A stretch of 64,000 nucleotides of DNA from Rhizobium lusitanum. Its GTDB lineage: Bacteria; Pseudomonadota; Alphaproteobacteria; Rhizobiales; Rhizobiaceae. Under the pieces are notes generated by a model. That model had not been told where the DNA came from. It ran no database searches and worked only from the letters and a program-made list of their open reading frames with translations. Numbering within the stretch: position 1 is the stretch's first letter; every line of letters begins with the position of its first letter. The position numbers and the translations under genes are program-made. This document shows positions 1 to 8,581 of the stretch, piece after piece. The stretch spans positions 124,001 to 188,000 of the forward strand of contig NZ_CP050304.1 in the NCBI RefSeq assembly GCF_014189535.1, read 5' to 3'.

Positions 1-66
1 AAGATTGTTTTGGGGAAGCCAAGCAGAAGCTGGACGCAAAAAATCGATCCCTGGGTTTACAGAGAC

Positions 67-95
67 TTGATTAAGCGTCACGACCGGCCTAGAAT
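67..95 (+). promoter_or_regulatory. Predicted promoter of the repABC counter-transcribed RNA
   Basis: A -35 box TTGATT (67-72) and a -10 box TAGAAT (90-95) are separated by exactly 17 bases and point against the rep genes. They precede a hairpin ending in a T run. Position and direction match the small antisense RNA gene that sits between repB and repC in repABC plasmids. The start of transcription, about 102, is inferred from spacing. Confidence 0.6.
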
Positions 96-101
96 CAGAT
101 T

Positions 102-187
102 GCTAGAACTGATGTTGGCGGTGCGAATTTCGTTCCGTTGGCTATTGAATTAAGGGTCTGTCGATTGGCGTCGATGGACCCTTTTTC
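102..187 (+). ncRNA. Probable repABC counter-transcribed RNA (incompatibility RNA)
   Basis: In repABC replicons a small antisense RNA made between repB and repC pairs with the repC leader and lowers RepC synthesis, setting copy number and incompatibility. Here the plus-strand segment downstream of repB, which is on the minus strand, has a good promoter (67-95) and ends in an intrinsic terminator (152-187). No repC start codon is visible before the left edge, so repC must begin outside the window. The 5' end is an estimate; known RNAs of this class are often shorter, about 50-60 nt, so an internal start is possible. Confidence 0.6.
152..187 (+). terminator. Intrinsic terminator of the counter-transcribed RNA
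   Basis: The arms AAGGGTC (152-158) and GACCCTT (177-183) pair perfectly. An inner TCGA/TCGA stem extends the hairpin, and a T tract follows directly. Such a stem with trailing T residues on the strand opposite to repABC is the hallmark of the antisense RNA terminator. Confidence 0.75.
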
Positions 188-205
188 GATTTCGTCATCA
201 TCTCA

Positions 206-1246
206 TCATCGCTCTCCTCCACGCTGGGTCGATTGGAACTCTTCGACCAACTCTGGCAGTTTCTGAACAAGCCATGCCGAGAGCCCTGGAATTCGATCGT
301 CTGGAACAGCAAATTTGGTCGCAGCGCCAGATCGCCTGGCAACGATGATGTGACCACCAGCGACCTCGATCTCCGTGATATCGGGCTCAGACTTGATCGG
401 CCGGCCCAAGACATCCAGGACCAATCCAAATCGCTGGTCGCTGTCGCTGGTCTCCCATTCCGACGAACGAACGAGGCTCTCAACAGCCTTGCTCTGCTCG
501 GGAGAAAGACGGCCATCCTTTATCAGCGAGCCGAGCTTTTCCCACTTCGGGCGACCGATTGCGGACGCAGGACCAATCAGACGGACAAGATCGACGGGCA
601 CCGATGCCGCGGCATTGGTGAGGATTGAGATATAGGCCATTTTCTGGCCGTCCTTCCGCCCGAGAGCTTCGGAAATCAGCTCCCTGGAATAACCCCGTGC
701 CTTGAGCGCCAGTGCGAAAAGAGCTTGCTCGATAAAGGACAGGTTGAGGCGTTCTGAATTCTCGATCCCCTGCGATTTGACGAGTTCCTCGTCTGACAGT
801 GCGCGAACGATCGCTTTGACCGGACGCTTGAGGATCTGGCAGGCTCGAAGCCGTCTATGGCCGTAGGCAGCCTGATAGTACCCGGGCTTGTCGGGGAGGG
901 GGCGCACAAGGATCGGGAGTTTCTGACCGGCTTCCTTGATCCCCTCGACGAATGCCTGAAAGCTTCGGTCACCTTCAATGTCCAGGCGATCGTTGACGAA
1001 TGACGGGATAACGCGCTCCGGGTCGAGCTCAACGATCACCTCCGATGAGAGGAGTTGGTCGTGAAGGCGCCTGTTTTCTTCTTCGATGGACACGAAAGCC
1101 CGATCCATCGACTTGACCGCCACCGATCCCACGCGCCGCTTGTCTGCGTCTGCAACAGAGGGCGCTGCAGATTTTGCAAGGTGGTCCGGGTTCACACCAG
1201 CGAAAAGGCTTTTCATTCGTTGGTTTCGTTCGCGAGGATTGGTCAT
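206..1246 (-). CDS. repB: RepB, ParB-type partition protein of the repABC replicon
   Basis: RepB is the ParB-like centromere-binding protein that works with RepA to segregate the plasmid at cell division and to autoregulate repABC. The protein starts MTNPRERNQR and carries the ParB-type segment with the conserved SERLNLS...EQA stretch, followed by a helix-turn-helix region. I chose the ATG at 1246 because it overlaps the repA stop in an ATGA junction and is preceded by a GGGGGAG ribosome site; an upstream TTG at 1258 in the same frame is less likely. Length, 346 residues, is normal for the family. repC should follow to the left, outside the window. Confidence 0.93.
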   Translation of the reverse strand: MTNPRERNQRMKSLFAGVNPDHLAKSAAPSVADADKRRVGSVAVKSMDRAFVSIEEENRRLHDQLLSSEVIVELDPERVIPSFVNDRLDIEGDRSFQAFVEGIKEAGQKLPILVRPLPDKPGYYQAAYGHRRLRACQILKRPVKAIVRALSDEELVKSQGIENSERLNLSFIEQALFALALKARGYSRELISEALGRKDGQKMAYISILTNAAASVPVDLVRLIGPASAIGRPKWEKLGSLIKDGRLSPEQSKAVESLVRSSEWETSDSDQRFGLVLDVLGRPIKSEPDITEIEVAGGHIIVARRSGAATKFAVPDDRIPGLSAWLVQKLPELVEEFQSTQRGGER

Positions 1247-2457
1247 TGTCTCCCCCAAACTTGTTTGATGTGGTCAAGAATTTCGCCGTTGACAGCATCG
1301 ACGGACTCGAGCGCCCGATTCAATGTGTCGCGCCCGACGCTTCCACGCGACATCTCGTAGAGGCTCTTCTTTTTCAGGCCGGCGCTCGCGATCGCTGTTG
1401 TCTCCACAACAGCAGGCGCAAGCACATCATCCTTGAACAACGATCTGAGAAGAGTAACGACGTTGATTTGCGGACCGTCGTTCGGGTTATGTCTAGTCAA
1501 CACGTAGCGGATGAAGTCATGACTGAGCACGCCGCCCCGCTCTTCGATGACATGCATCAGGTCGCTCATCATGGCGAGGAACTGGTTCATGCTCGCCACA
1601 TCGATCATAGCAGGGTGGATCGTGATCAGTAGACTGGTGGCCGCGCAGAGGGCGCCTAGGGTCAAATAGCCAAGCTGCGGCGGGGCATCGATCAGAACCA
1701 CGTCGTAGTTTTCTTCGACCTCACAAATGACTGAGCTTAGGCGCCTGAAGAAAATTCCGTCACCACGACCGTGTCCAGCGGCGATGGCTTGAGGCGTCTC
1801 ATGTTCATACTCCATGAGTTCGAGATTTGCAGGGATCAGATCAATCCCATCGAAGTAGGTCTTTCGAATAACTTCGTGGATGGGTCGCCGCTGCTCGTCG
1901 TAACGGATGGCTGCATAAACGGTCTCGTTCTCGTCGACATCGAATTCAGGCTGATAGCCGAACATCGCGGAGAGGGAGGCCTGTGGGTCGAGATCGATTG
2001 CAAGGACCCTTAGTCCCTGAATTGCAAGGTAATGCGCTAAATGCACGGTGGTGGTCGTTTTGGCCGAACCGCCTTTGAAGTTTGCGACAGTGATGACCTG
2101 CAGTTTGTCACCCTTGCGACGGCGCGGCAGAAAATCCAGCGCTTCAGACGGACGGCGACGTGCTAGATGCTCGCGAATCTGATTAATCTGCGGAAGTGTA
2201 TAAATCCGCCGCCCGTTGTCCTGCCGATCGGGGATGGCACTTTCACCATCCAGCGACATCTGCCGCAGTGTGGATTCAGCAATGCCGAGCAGGGAAGCAA
2301 CATCGCGGGACGTGTAGGTCTTCAGTGTTTTCGCCGCCTCGGGTTCGTAAAGACGTTCACGAATCGATTGCAGTTGCGCAGAAAGCAATTGAGATTGCCT
2401 ACTGATCTTGTCGGCTGATGATTCAGCTGCATCGTTCGTAGTGATTTTCGTCTTCAT
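1243..2457 (-). CDS. repA: RepA, ParA-type partition ATPase of the repABC replicon
   Basis: RepA is the Walker-type ATPase of the plasmid partition complex and, with RepB, represses the rep operon. The 404-residue protein has an N-terminal helix-turn-helix region at about residues 48-70 (...RDVASLLGIAESTLRQ...) and the deviant Walker A motif KGGSAKTT at residues 128-135, typical of ParA proteins. It is first in the minus-strand rep operon, overlapping repB by four bases, and is divergent from traI. The upstream gap holds tra-box-like palindromes, so quorum-dependent activation of rep transcription is likely by analogy with Ti plasmids; that is inference. Confidence 0.95.
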   Translation of the reverse strand: MKTKITTNDAAESSADKISRQSQLLSAQLQSIRERLYEPEAAKTLKTYTSRDVASLLGIAESTLRQMSLDGESAIPDRQDNGRRIYTLPQINQIREHLARRRPSEALDFLPRRRKGDKLQVITVANFKGGSAKTTTTVHLAHYLAIQGLRVLAIDLDPQASLSAMFGYQPEFDVDENETVYAAIRYDEQRRPIHEVIRKTYFDGIDLIPANLELMEYEHETPQAIAAGHGRGDGIFFRRLSSVICEVEENYDVVLIDAPPQLGYLTLGALCAATSLLITIHPAMIDVASMNQFLAMMSDLMHVIEERGGVLSHDFIRYVLTRHNPNDGPQINVVTLLRSLFKDDVLAPAVVETTAIASAGLKKKSLYEMSRGSVGRDTLNRALESVDAVNGEILDHIKQVWGRQ

Positions 2458-2469
2458 TTTACCTCACGA

Positions 2470-2482
2470 CGGTTTTTAACCG
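2470..2482. promoter_or_regulatory. Small inverted repeat just upstream of repA
   Basis: CGGTT and AACCG flank a TTT centre 13 bases before the repA start codon. RepA proteins autoregulate their own promoter, so this could be an operator, but the repeat is short and there is no direct evidence. Confidence 0.3.
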
Positions 2483-2596
2483 ATCGTCGCTTATTTTCCG
2501 TCGAGCAACAGTTACCCGATTCCCTTTCCTCGTCAAACTTTACTTGGTTAACAGATGGTTAAGGCGCGAGTGGCAGTTTTGCTCTTCAGGCCGATT

Positions 2597-2619
2597 TATC
2601 TATTGCAATCCGCTAGATA
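2597..2619. promoter_or_regulatory. Inverted repeat in the repA-traI gap, possible operator
   Basis: TATCTA (2597-2602) and TAGATA (2614-2619) form a perfect 6-base inverted repeat around an 11-base centre. It lies between the repA start and the tra-box-like elements. A repressor site for the rep promoter is one possibility; the sequence does not identify the binding protein. Confidence 0.3.
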
Positions 2620-2652
2620 GGCTATGCCCTGGAAGTTGCGGCAGTTGGCGCG

Positions 2653-2670
2653 AAATGCAGATTTGCACGT
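2653..2670. promoter_or_regulatory. tra-box-like palindrome 1 (putative TraR site)
   Basis: This 18-base element matches the Ti plasmid tra box (consensus as I know it ATGTGCAGATCTGCACAT) at 14 of 18 positions and keeps the core TGCAGA/T-TGCAC. TraR bound to 3-oxo-octanoyl-homoserine lactone binds such sites. Its position between divergent repA and traI matches the arrangement on Ti plasmids, where it serves rep transcription. Confidence 0.65.
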
Positions 2671-2741
2671 CTTCCTTAACCTTTGGCGTCCATCGAACGC
2701 TCACATTCCAACGCATATCGCCGAGTTAGTAGAATCACCTC

Positions 2742-2759
2742 AGGTGCAAATCTGCACGT
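2742..2759. promoter_or_regulatory. tra-box-like palindrome 2 (putative TraR site)
   Basis: This element matches the tra box consensus at 15 of 18 positions, with the dyad GTGCAAA/TCTGCAC. Its centre lies about 65 bases before the traI start, close enough to overlap the -35 region of a traI-trb promoter. No convincing -10 box is visible downstream, which fits an activator-dependent promoter. Confidence 0.7.
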
Positions 2760-2817
2760 AGGCACACGCTGAGCGAGGTGATTTCTGTCCGCATGACCTG
2801 TTTACGCGGAGATCATG

Positions 2818-3453
2818 ATGCAAATACTGACCGTCTCGCCTGACCAATACGAACGTTTTCGAAACCCCCTGAAACAGATGCACCGTCTTCGCGCTGCAGT
2901 GTTCGGCGACCGTCTCGAATGGGACGTGTCTATCGCGGCAGGCGAAGAGCGTGACCAATATGATGACTGCAAGCCGACCTACCTCTTGGCGATCACCAAG
3001 AGCGGACTGGTCGCCGGTTGCGTCCGTCTTCTTCCGGCTTGCGGGCCGACGATGCTCGCACAGACTTTTCCTCAACTGCTTAAATCCGGCTCGCTCTCGG
3101 TACACCCCGGAATGGTCGAGAGCTCGCGCTTCTGCGTCGACACCTCCCTTGTCTCGGGGAGGGAGGGAGGTCAACTGCATCTCGCGACGCTTACCCTATT
3201 CGCTGGCATTATCGAATGGTCGATCGCGAACGGCTACAGTGAAATCGTAACGGCGACCGATCTCCGTTTTGAGCGCATTCTGAAGCGGGCCGGATGGCCA
3301 ATGCGCCGGCTCGGCGAAGCTTCCGCGATCGGCAACACCATCGCTGTTGCCGGAAGCCTGCCGGCAGATCGCCTCAGCTTCGAACGGGTTTGCCCTCACG
3401 ACTATCACTCGATCCACCAGCTCGGCGGGGCACGGATCAGGAGCGTCGCGTGA
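2818..3453 (+). CDS. traI: TraI, N-acyl-homoserine lactone synthase
   Basis: LuxI-family enzyme that makes the acyl-homoserine lactone signal from S-adenosylmethionine and an acyl-acyl carrier protein; on Ti-type plasmids the product activates TraR. The LuxI signature is visible: R..F..R..W in the first 40 residues (HRLRAAVFGDRLEWD), the acidic D.YD stretch, VAGCVRLLP and the ESSRFCVD block. Two in-frame ATG codons occur at 2815 and 2818; the second leaves six bases to GGAG and matches the usual M-x-ILTVSP start. It is first in the traI-trb operon, and its stop overlaps the trbB GTG start. No traR is present in the window. Confidence 0.95.
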   Translation: MQILTVSPDQYERFRNPLKQMHRLRAAVFGDRLEWDVSIAAGEERDQYDDCKPTYLLAITKSGLVAGCVRLLPACGPTMLAQTFPQLLKSGSLSVHPGMVESSRFCVDTSLVSGREGGQLHLATLTLFAGIIEWSIANGYSEIVTATDLRFERILKRAGWPMRRLGEASAIGNTIAVAGSLPADRLSFERVCPHDYHSIHQLGGARIRSVA

Positions 3454-4421
3454 CCCAGCTGCGCTCCCATCCCCGTCTCGTCCGCAAACTCCAGGATGCC
3501 CTGGGCGATCAGCTCTGCGTCGCTCTCGACGACGCAACAGTCGTCGAAATCATGCTTAACCCGGATGGGAAGCTCTTCATCGAGCGCCTTGGCCATGGAG
3601 TCATGGCGGCCGGCGCACTGACGTCGTCCGCCGCAGAAGTAATTATTGGCAGCGTCGCTCACGCTCTGCGCTCGGAAGCAGACCCCGAGCAGCCAATCAT
3701 TTCCGGCGAGCTGCCGATCGGCGGACATCGTTTCGAGGGCCTCCTGCCGCCTGTCGTCTCGGGACCGACATTTACGATCCGGCGACGCGCCTCGCGCCTT
3801 ATCCCATTCGATGAGTATGTGCGATCGAAGGTGATGACCGAAGCGCAGGCTTCGGTGCTGCGCAGCGCCATCGCCTCTCGAATGAACATCGTGATTTCCG
3901 GCGGAACGGGATCCGGCAAGACAACGCTTGCCAACGCAGTCATCGCCGAAATCATCGCGAGCGCACCGGACGATCGTATCGTCATTCTCGAGGACACAGC
4001 AGAAATCCAATGCGCCGCAGAGAATGCGGTATCGCTCCATACCAGTGACACCATCGACATGGCCCGACTGCTCAAAAGCACGATGCGACTGCGGCCTGAC
4101 CGCATTATCGTCGGTGAGGTCCGCGACGGTGCGGCGCTGACGCTGCTTAAGGCATGGAACACCGGTCATCCGGGCGGGGTCACGACCATTCATTCCAATA
4201 CGGCGATGTCGGCGCTTCGCAGGCTGGAGCAACTGACGGCGGAAGCCAGCCACCAGCCCATGCAGGAGGTGATCGGCGAAGCCGTGGATCTGGTGGTTTC
4301 CATAGAGCGAACAGGGAAGGGGAGGCGGGTCCGCGAGATCATCAACGTCGAAGGCTACGCCAATGCCCGCTACCGCACCGAACATTACGCACAAATTGAT
4401 GAGGACAGCCATGTCGCGTGA
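3450..4421 (+). CDS. trbB: TrbB, conjugal transfer ATPase (VirB11 family)
   Basis: Hexameric traffic ATPase of the mating-pair formation apparatus, acting at the cytoplasmic face of the inner membrane. The 323-residue protein has the Walker A motif [10 protein letters not shown], the Asp box ILEDTAEI and the [22 protein letters not shown] region diagnostic of VirB11-type enzymes. The start is GTG at 3450 (reads [10 protein letters not shown]), overlapping the traI stop as GTGA with AGGAG upstream. The longer open frame to the left is only traI read out of frame. Confidence 0.94.
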   Translation: MTQLRSHPRLVRKLQDALGDQLCVALDDATVVEIMLNPDGKLFIERLGHGVMAAGALTSSAAEVIIGSVAHALRSEADPEQPIISGELPIGGHRFEGLLPPVVSGPTFTIRRRASRLIPFDEYVRSKVMTEAQASVLRSAIASRMNIVISGGTGSGKTTLANAVIAEIIASAPDDRIVILEDTAEIQCAAENAVSLHTSDTIDMARLLKSTMRLRPDRIIVGEVRDGAALTLLKAWNTGHPGGVTTIHSNTAMSALRRLEQLTAEASHQPMQEVIGEAVDLVVSIERTGKGRRVREIINVEGYANARYRTEHYAQIDEDSHVA

Positions 4422-4818
4422 CTATCAACGTTTCCTGGCCGGCGGCGCGCTGGTCTTGCTTTTCTCCAACACGCTAGTCGCTCCGGCACTTGCCTCATCG
4501 GGTGGCGGGGGTCTCCCGTGGGAATCTCCGCTCCAGCAGATTCAGCAGTCGATAACCGGTCCGGTCGCCGGCTTTATTGCACTCGCAGCCGTTGCCATCG
4601 CCGGCGCCATGCTGATCTTCGGCGGCGAGCTCAACGATTTTGCCAGAAGGCTTTGCTATGTCGCGCTTGTCGGCGGCGTTCTTCTCGGTGCGACCCAGAT
4701 CGTGGCGCTGTTCGGCGCAACAGGCGCTTCGATCGGCGAGAACACCGCACAACCTGCTCCAGGCACTGCTGAACAAATGACGTTGCGCGGGCCGAAAGGG
4801 GAGGGCGCTCATGGTTGA
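4411..4818 (+). CDS. trbC: TrbC, conjugal transfer pilin precursor
   Basis: Pilin subunit of the conjugation pilus, related to VirB2; in the RP4 family it is cyclised after processing. The protein has a signal peptide ending near PALASS, then the strongly conserved block [20 protein letters not shown] followed by two hydrophobic segments. I chose the ATG at 4411 (MSRDYQRF) because a GAGG site lies six or seven bases upstream; an ATG at 4399 is possible. It overlaps the end of trbB and the start of trbD. Confidence 0.92.
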   Translation: MSRDYQRFLAGGALVLLFSNTLVAPALASSGGGGLPWESPLQQIQQSITGPVAGFIALAAVAIAGAMLIFGGELNDFARRLCYVALVGGVLLGATQIVALFGATGASIGENTAQPAPGTAEQMTLRGPKGEGAHG

Positions 4819-5110
4819 TCCCAGCTCCAATCTCGCCCGCTCACGGGTGCATCGGGCGCTGTCACGGCCTAGCCTCCTGATGGGCGCCGACCGCGAGTTG
4901 GTGCTCCTCACAGCGCTCGCGGCTGTGATCCTCATCTTCGTGGTTCTGACCTGGTATGCCGCACTGTTCGGCGCCGCCATCTGGCTGGTCGCGGTCGCAG
5001 CCCTTCGCATGATGGCGAAAGCCGATCCGCTTATGCGCCGTGTCTATATCAGGCACATTTCCTATCGGACCTACTACAGGCCGACCTCCACACCGTGGCG
5101 ACGGTATTGA
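4811..5110 (+). CDS. trbD: TrbD, conjugal transfer inner-membrane protein
   Basis: Small mating-pair formation protein related to VirB3, thought to help place the pilin in the membrane. At 99 residues it has two adjacent hydrophobic segments (about residues 30-65) and a basic tail. It overlaps trbC by eight bases and stops two bases before the trbE start, which implies tight translational coupling. Confidence 0.9.
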   Translation: MVDPSSNLARSRVHRALSRPSLLMGADRELVLLTALAAVILIFVVLTWYAALFGAAIWLVAVAALRMMAKADPLMRRVYIRHISYRTYYRPTSTPWRRY

Positions 5111-5112
5111 CG

Positions 5113-7575
5113 ATGGTCGCACTGAAGCCTTTTCGTTATTCCGGCCCATCCTTTGCAGACCTCGTTCCCTATGCGGGCCTGGTCGATAACGGCGTGGTCC
5201 TGCTGAAAGATGGCTCCCTCATGGCCGGCTGGTATTTCGCGGGGCCGGACAGCGAAAGCTCGACCGACGCCGAGCGCAACGACGTCAGCCGGCAGATCAA
5301 CACGATCCTGTCGCGGCTCGGCACGGGCTGGATGATCCAGGTGGAAGCCGTCCGCGTGCCGACGATCGACTATCCGGCGGAAGACGTCTGCCACTTTCCT
5401 GATCCGGTGACGCGCGCCATCGATGCGGAACGGCGATCTCATTTCGAGCGTGAGAGCGGACATTTCGAAAGCCGGCACGCGCTGATCTTGACATGGAGGC
5501 CGCCGGAGCCGCGGCGATCCGGGCTTGCGCGCTATGTGTATGCCGACGCGGGGAGCCGATCAGCCACTTATGCTGAAGCGGCGCTGGAAACCTTCCGTAC
5601 CTCGATCCGCGAGGTCGAGCAGTATCTCGCCAACGTCATCTCAATACGCCGCATGGTGACGCACGAAACCGAGGACCGCGGTGGTTTTCGGATCGCTCGC
5701 TATGACGAGTTGTTTCAGTTCGTCCGTTTCTGCATCACTGGCGAAAACCATCCAGTCCGTCTGCCTGACATCCCGATGTATCTCGACTGGCTGGCGACGG
5801 CTGAGCTGCAGCATGGGCTCGCCCCCAAAGTCGAGAACAGGTTTCTCGGCGTGATCGCGATCGACGGGCTGCCGGGGGAAAGCTGGCCGGGCATTCTCAA
5901 TTCCCTCGACCTGATGCCACTGACCTATCGTTGGTCAAGCCGCTTTATCTTTCTCGACGAGCAGGAGGCAAGGGCGAAGCTCGAACGCACGAGAAAGAAG
6001 TGGCAGCAGAAGGTACGGCCCTTCTTCGACCAGTTGTTTCAGACACAAAGCCGGTCGATCGACCAGGATGCGATGCTGATGGTAGCGGAGACAGAGGATG
6101 CGATCGCGGAAGCATCCTCCCAGCTCGTCGCGTATGGCTATTACACACCCGTCATCGTCCTGTTCGATGACGATAGCACCCGGCTTCAGGAAAAGTGCGA
6201 GGCCGTGCGCCGACTGATCCAGGCCGAAGGATTTGGGGGGCGGATCGAAACCCTGAATGCCACCGACGCTTTTCTCGGATCACTTCCCGGCAACTGGTAC
6301 GCCAATATCCGCGAGCCGCTAATCAACACGCGCAATCTCGCCGATCTCATCCCGCTGAACTCAGTCTGGTCCGGCAGTCCGACGGCACCTTGCCCGTTCT
6401 ATCCGCCCGGCTCGCCGCCGCTGATGCAGGTCGCCAGCGGCTCCTCGCCCTTCCGGCTGAACCTTCACGTCGACGATGTCGGCCATACGCTGGTGTTTGG
6501 GCCCACCGGTTCTGGCAAATCGACCTTGCTTGCGCTGATCTCGGCACAGTTTCGACGTTATGCCGATGCGCAGATCTTCGCGTTCGACAAAGGTCGTTCG
6601 ATGCTGCCGCTGACGCTGGCCGCCGGCGGCGATCATTACGAGATCGGCGGCGAGAGCGACGCGAAGGGGAGGGCACTTGCCTTTTGCCCACTGTCGGATC
6701 TCTCGACCGATGCCGACCGGGCCTGGGCGACCGAATGGATCGAGACGTTGGTGGCGCTGCAGGGTGTGGCGATCACGCCCGACCACCGCAATGTCATATC
6801 CCGCCAGATCGGTTTGATGGCGGAGGCGCGCGGCCGCTCGCTCTCGGATTTCGTCTCCGGCGTTCAGATGCGCGAGATCAAGGAGGCGTTGCATCACTAT
6901 ACGGTCGACGGACCGATGGGGCAGCTGCTCGACGCAGAGGAAGACGGGCTTGCGCTCGGTTCGTTCCAGACCTTCGAGGTCGAGGAGTTGATGAACATGG
7001 GCGAGCGCAATCTCGTGCCCGTACTCACCTATCTCTTCCGGAGGATCGAGAAACGCCTGACCGGAGCCCCCAGCCTCATCATTCTCGATGAGGCGTGGAT
7101 CATGCTCGGGCACCCGGTCTTCCGCGACAAAATCCGCGAATGGCTGAAGGTGTTGCGAAAGGCCAACTGCGCCGTGGTGCTTGCCACGCAGTCGATCTCG
7201 GATGCGGAGCGTTCGGGGATCGTCGACGTTCTGAAGGAAAGCTGCCCGACGAAGATTTGCCTGCCCAATGGGGCTGCGCGCGAGACCGGCACGCGTGAGT
7301 TCTATGAGCGTATCGGTTTCAACGAGCGGCAGATCGAAATCGTCGCGACCGCACTTGCGAAGCGCGAATACTACGTTGCCTCGCCCGAGGGGCGGCGGCT
7401 CTTTGACATGACGCTCGGACCGGTGGCGCTTTCCTTTGTCGGGGCCTCCAGCAAGGACGATCTCGCCCGGGTCCGCGCTCTCGAAACGCAACATGGGGCC
7501 GGATGGCCTCTCCATTGGCTCGAACAGAGAGGGATCGCTCATGCAGCGACGTATTTTTCCGCGAGCAAGGCCTGA
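5113..7575 (+). CDS. trbE: TrbE, conjugal transfer ATPase (VirB4 family)
   Basis: Large ATPase energising the mating-pair formation channel. The protein (820 residues from the ATG at 5113, MVALKPFRYSGPSFADLVPY) contains Walker A GPTGSGKST at residues 463-471 and Walker B LIILDEAW with the DE pair at 659-660. Upstream GTG and TTG codons in the same frame lie inside the trbD tail, so the ATG two bases after the trbD stop is preferred. Length and motif spacing are normal for VirB4/TrbE, and the gene appears intact. Confidence 0.95.
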   Translation: MVALKPFRYSGPSFADLVPYAGLVDNGVVLLKDGSLMAGWYFAGPDSESSTDAERNDVSRQINTILSRLGTGWMIQVEAVRVPTIDYPAEDVCHFPDPVTRAIDAERRSHFERESGHFESRHALILTWRPPEPRRSGLARYVYADAGSRSATYAEAALETFRTSIREVEQYLANVISIRRMVTHETEDRGGFRIARYDELFQFVRFCITGENHPVRLPDIPMYLDWLATAELQHGLAPKVENRFLGVIAIDGLPGESWPGILNSLDLMPLTYRWSSRFIFLDEQEARAKLERTRKKWQQKVRPFFDQLFQTQSRSIDQDAMLMVAETEDAIAEASSQLVAYGYYTPVIVLFDDDSTRLQEKCEAVRRLIQAEGFGGRIETLNATDAFLGSLPGNWYANIREPLINTRNLADLIPLNSVWSGSPTAPCPFYPPGSPPLMQVASGSSPFRLNLHVDDVGHTLVFGPTGSGKSTLLALISAQFRRYADAQIFAFDKGRSMLPLTLAAGGDHYEIGGESDAKGRALAFCPLSDLSTDADRAWATEWIETLVALQGVAITPDHRNVISRQIGLMAEARGRSLSDFVSGVQMREIKEALHHYTVDGPMGQLLDAEEDGLALGSFQTFEVEELMNMGERNLVPVLTYLFRRIEKRLTGAPSLIILDEAWIMLGHPVFRDKIREWLKVLRKANCAVVLATQSISDAERSGIVDVLKESCPTKICLPNGAARETGTREFYERIGFNERQIEIVATALAKREYYVASPEGRRLFDMTLGPVALSFVGASSKDDLARVRALETQHGAGWPLHWLEQRGIAHAATYFSASKA

Positions 7576-8357
7576 CGCCATGCGCCTGGCTCCTTTCGCA
7601 ATGATCCTCGTACTTGCCGGCGCGGTATCGCCTGTAAACGCGGGCGGCGTGACCGGACAGGCGACCGAGTGGACGCAGCTTGCCAACAACACTGAGCTGA
7701 TCAGTCTCGTCGGCAAGTCGGCCGAACAGGTCAACAACCAGATCACCCAGATTAGCCAACTCGCCGAGCAGATTCAGAACCAGCTGAATATCTACAGCAA
7801 CATGCTGCAGAACACCGCACAATTGCCAAACCACATCTGGGGACAAGTCGAGGGCGATTTGAACAAGCTCAAGAGCGTGGTTTCTCAGGGGCAGGGCGTC
7901 GCCTTCTCGATGGGCAATATCGACGATGTGCTGAAGCAGCGGTTTCAGAGTTTTGCCGATTTCAAATCGAACCTGCCGGACGGGGCATCCTTCTCGTCGA
8001 CCTATCAGAACTGGTCAATCACCAACCGGGATACGATCGCCGGGACCTTGAAGGCCGCAAACCTGACGGCAGAACAGTTCTCCTCCGAGGAGTCCACCAT
8101 GTCCTCGCTCCGGTCGATGTCGGAACGCGCTGACGGCCAGATGAAGGCACTGCAGGTCGGCCATGAGATCGCGGCGCAGGAAGTCGCCCAAATGCAGAAG
8201 CTGCGCGGTCTCGTCTCCCAGCAGATGACGATGATGGGTACCTGGTACCAATCCGAGCAGGCTGAGAAGGATCTCGCACAGGCGCGCCGCGAGGAGTTCT
8301 TCAAGGCGACGACACCGTCGATGTCGGGGGGGACAGGAGATGAAGCCCAGATGGTAG
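7541..8357 (+). CDS. trbJ: TrbJ, conjugal transfer protein (VirB5-like), with an apparent frameshift near its 3' end
   Basis: Periplasmic mating-pair formation protein of the VirB5/TrbJ type. It has a signal peptide (ending near VNAGG), the conserved VNNQITQISQLAEQIQNQ helix and a coiled-coil-rich body. As sequenced, the frame reads straight through into trbK and would give a 346-residue fusion ending at 8581. A run of seven G residues (8326-8332) is the likely reason: with six, the frame ends GGQEMKPRW at 8357, exactly over the trbK start. The coordinates given are for that corrected form. The start overlaps trbE by 35 bases with GAGAGGGA upstream. A true fusion or ribosomal slippage cannot be excluded. 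Confidence 0.85.
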
Positions 8358-8581
8358 TCTCGAAGCTATTTCTCGTCGTCGTCGTTTTCGCCACTGCAGC
8401 CACCACCGGAGGAGCGGTGTGGCTCCTTACTCAATCCAACGATACGTCACAGTCAGCCGCCGGGATCGCAGCGTCCAGATGTCCGCCCAGCGACGAAGCC
8501 CGCAAGCGCGTGGAGGAATTCTTCGGCGGCCAGAAAAATTACGACCTGACAGGCGGCCAGGAGATGAAACCACGATGGTAG
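8351..8581 (+). CDS. trbK: TrbK, small conjugal transfer membrane protein (entry-exclusion-like)
   Basis: The 76-residue product has one N-terminal membrane segment (about residues 5-27), a cysteine at residue 44 and a C-terminal half ending KNYDLTGGQEMKPRW. In IncP plasmids TrbK is the entry-exclusion lipoprotein; for Ti-type plasmids the small gene between trbJ and trbL carries the same name, though its role is less certain. Its ATG lies inside the sequence ATGGTAG that, in the corrected trbJ frame, also encodes the trbJ stop. It overlaps trbL in the same way. Confidence 0.8.
   Translation: MVVSKLFLVVVVFATAATTGGAVWLLTQSNDTSQSAAGIAASRCPPSDEARKRVEEFFGGQKNYDLTGGQEMKPRW

Noticed and set aside
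6195..7091. 298-codon plus-strand frame overlapping trbE in another frame
   Set aside because: Arg-rich out-of-frame reading of the trbE coding sequence.
6361..7746. 461-codon open frame on the minus strand opposite trbE
   Set aside because: It lies entirely opposite a conserved gene with all VirB4 motifs and reads as His/Arg/Gly-rich shadow sequence, caused by high GC.
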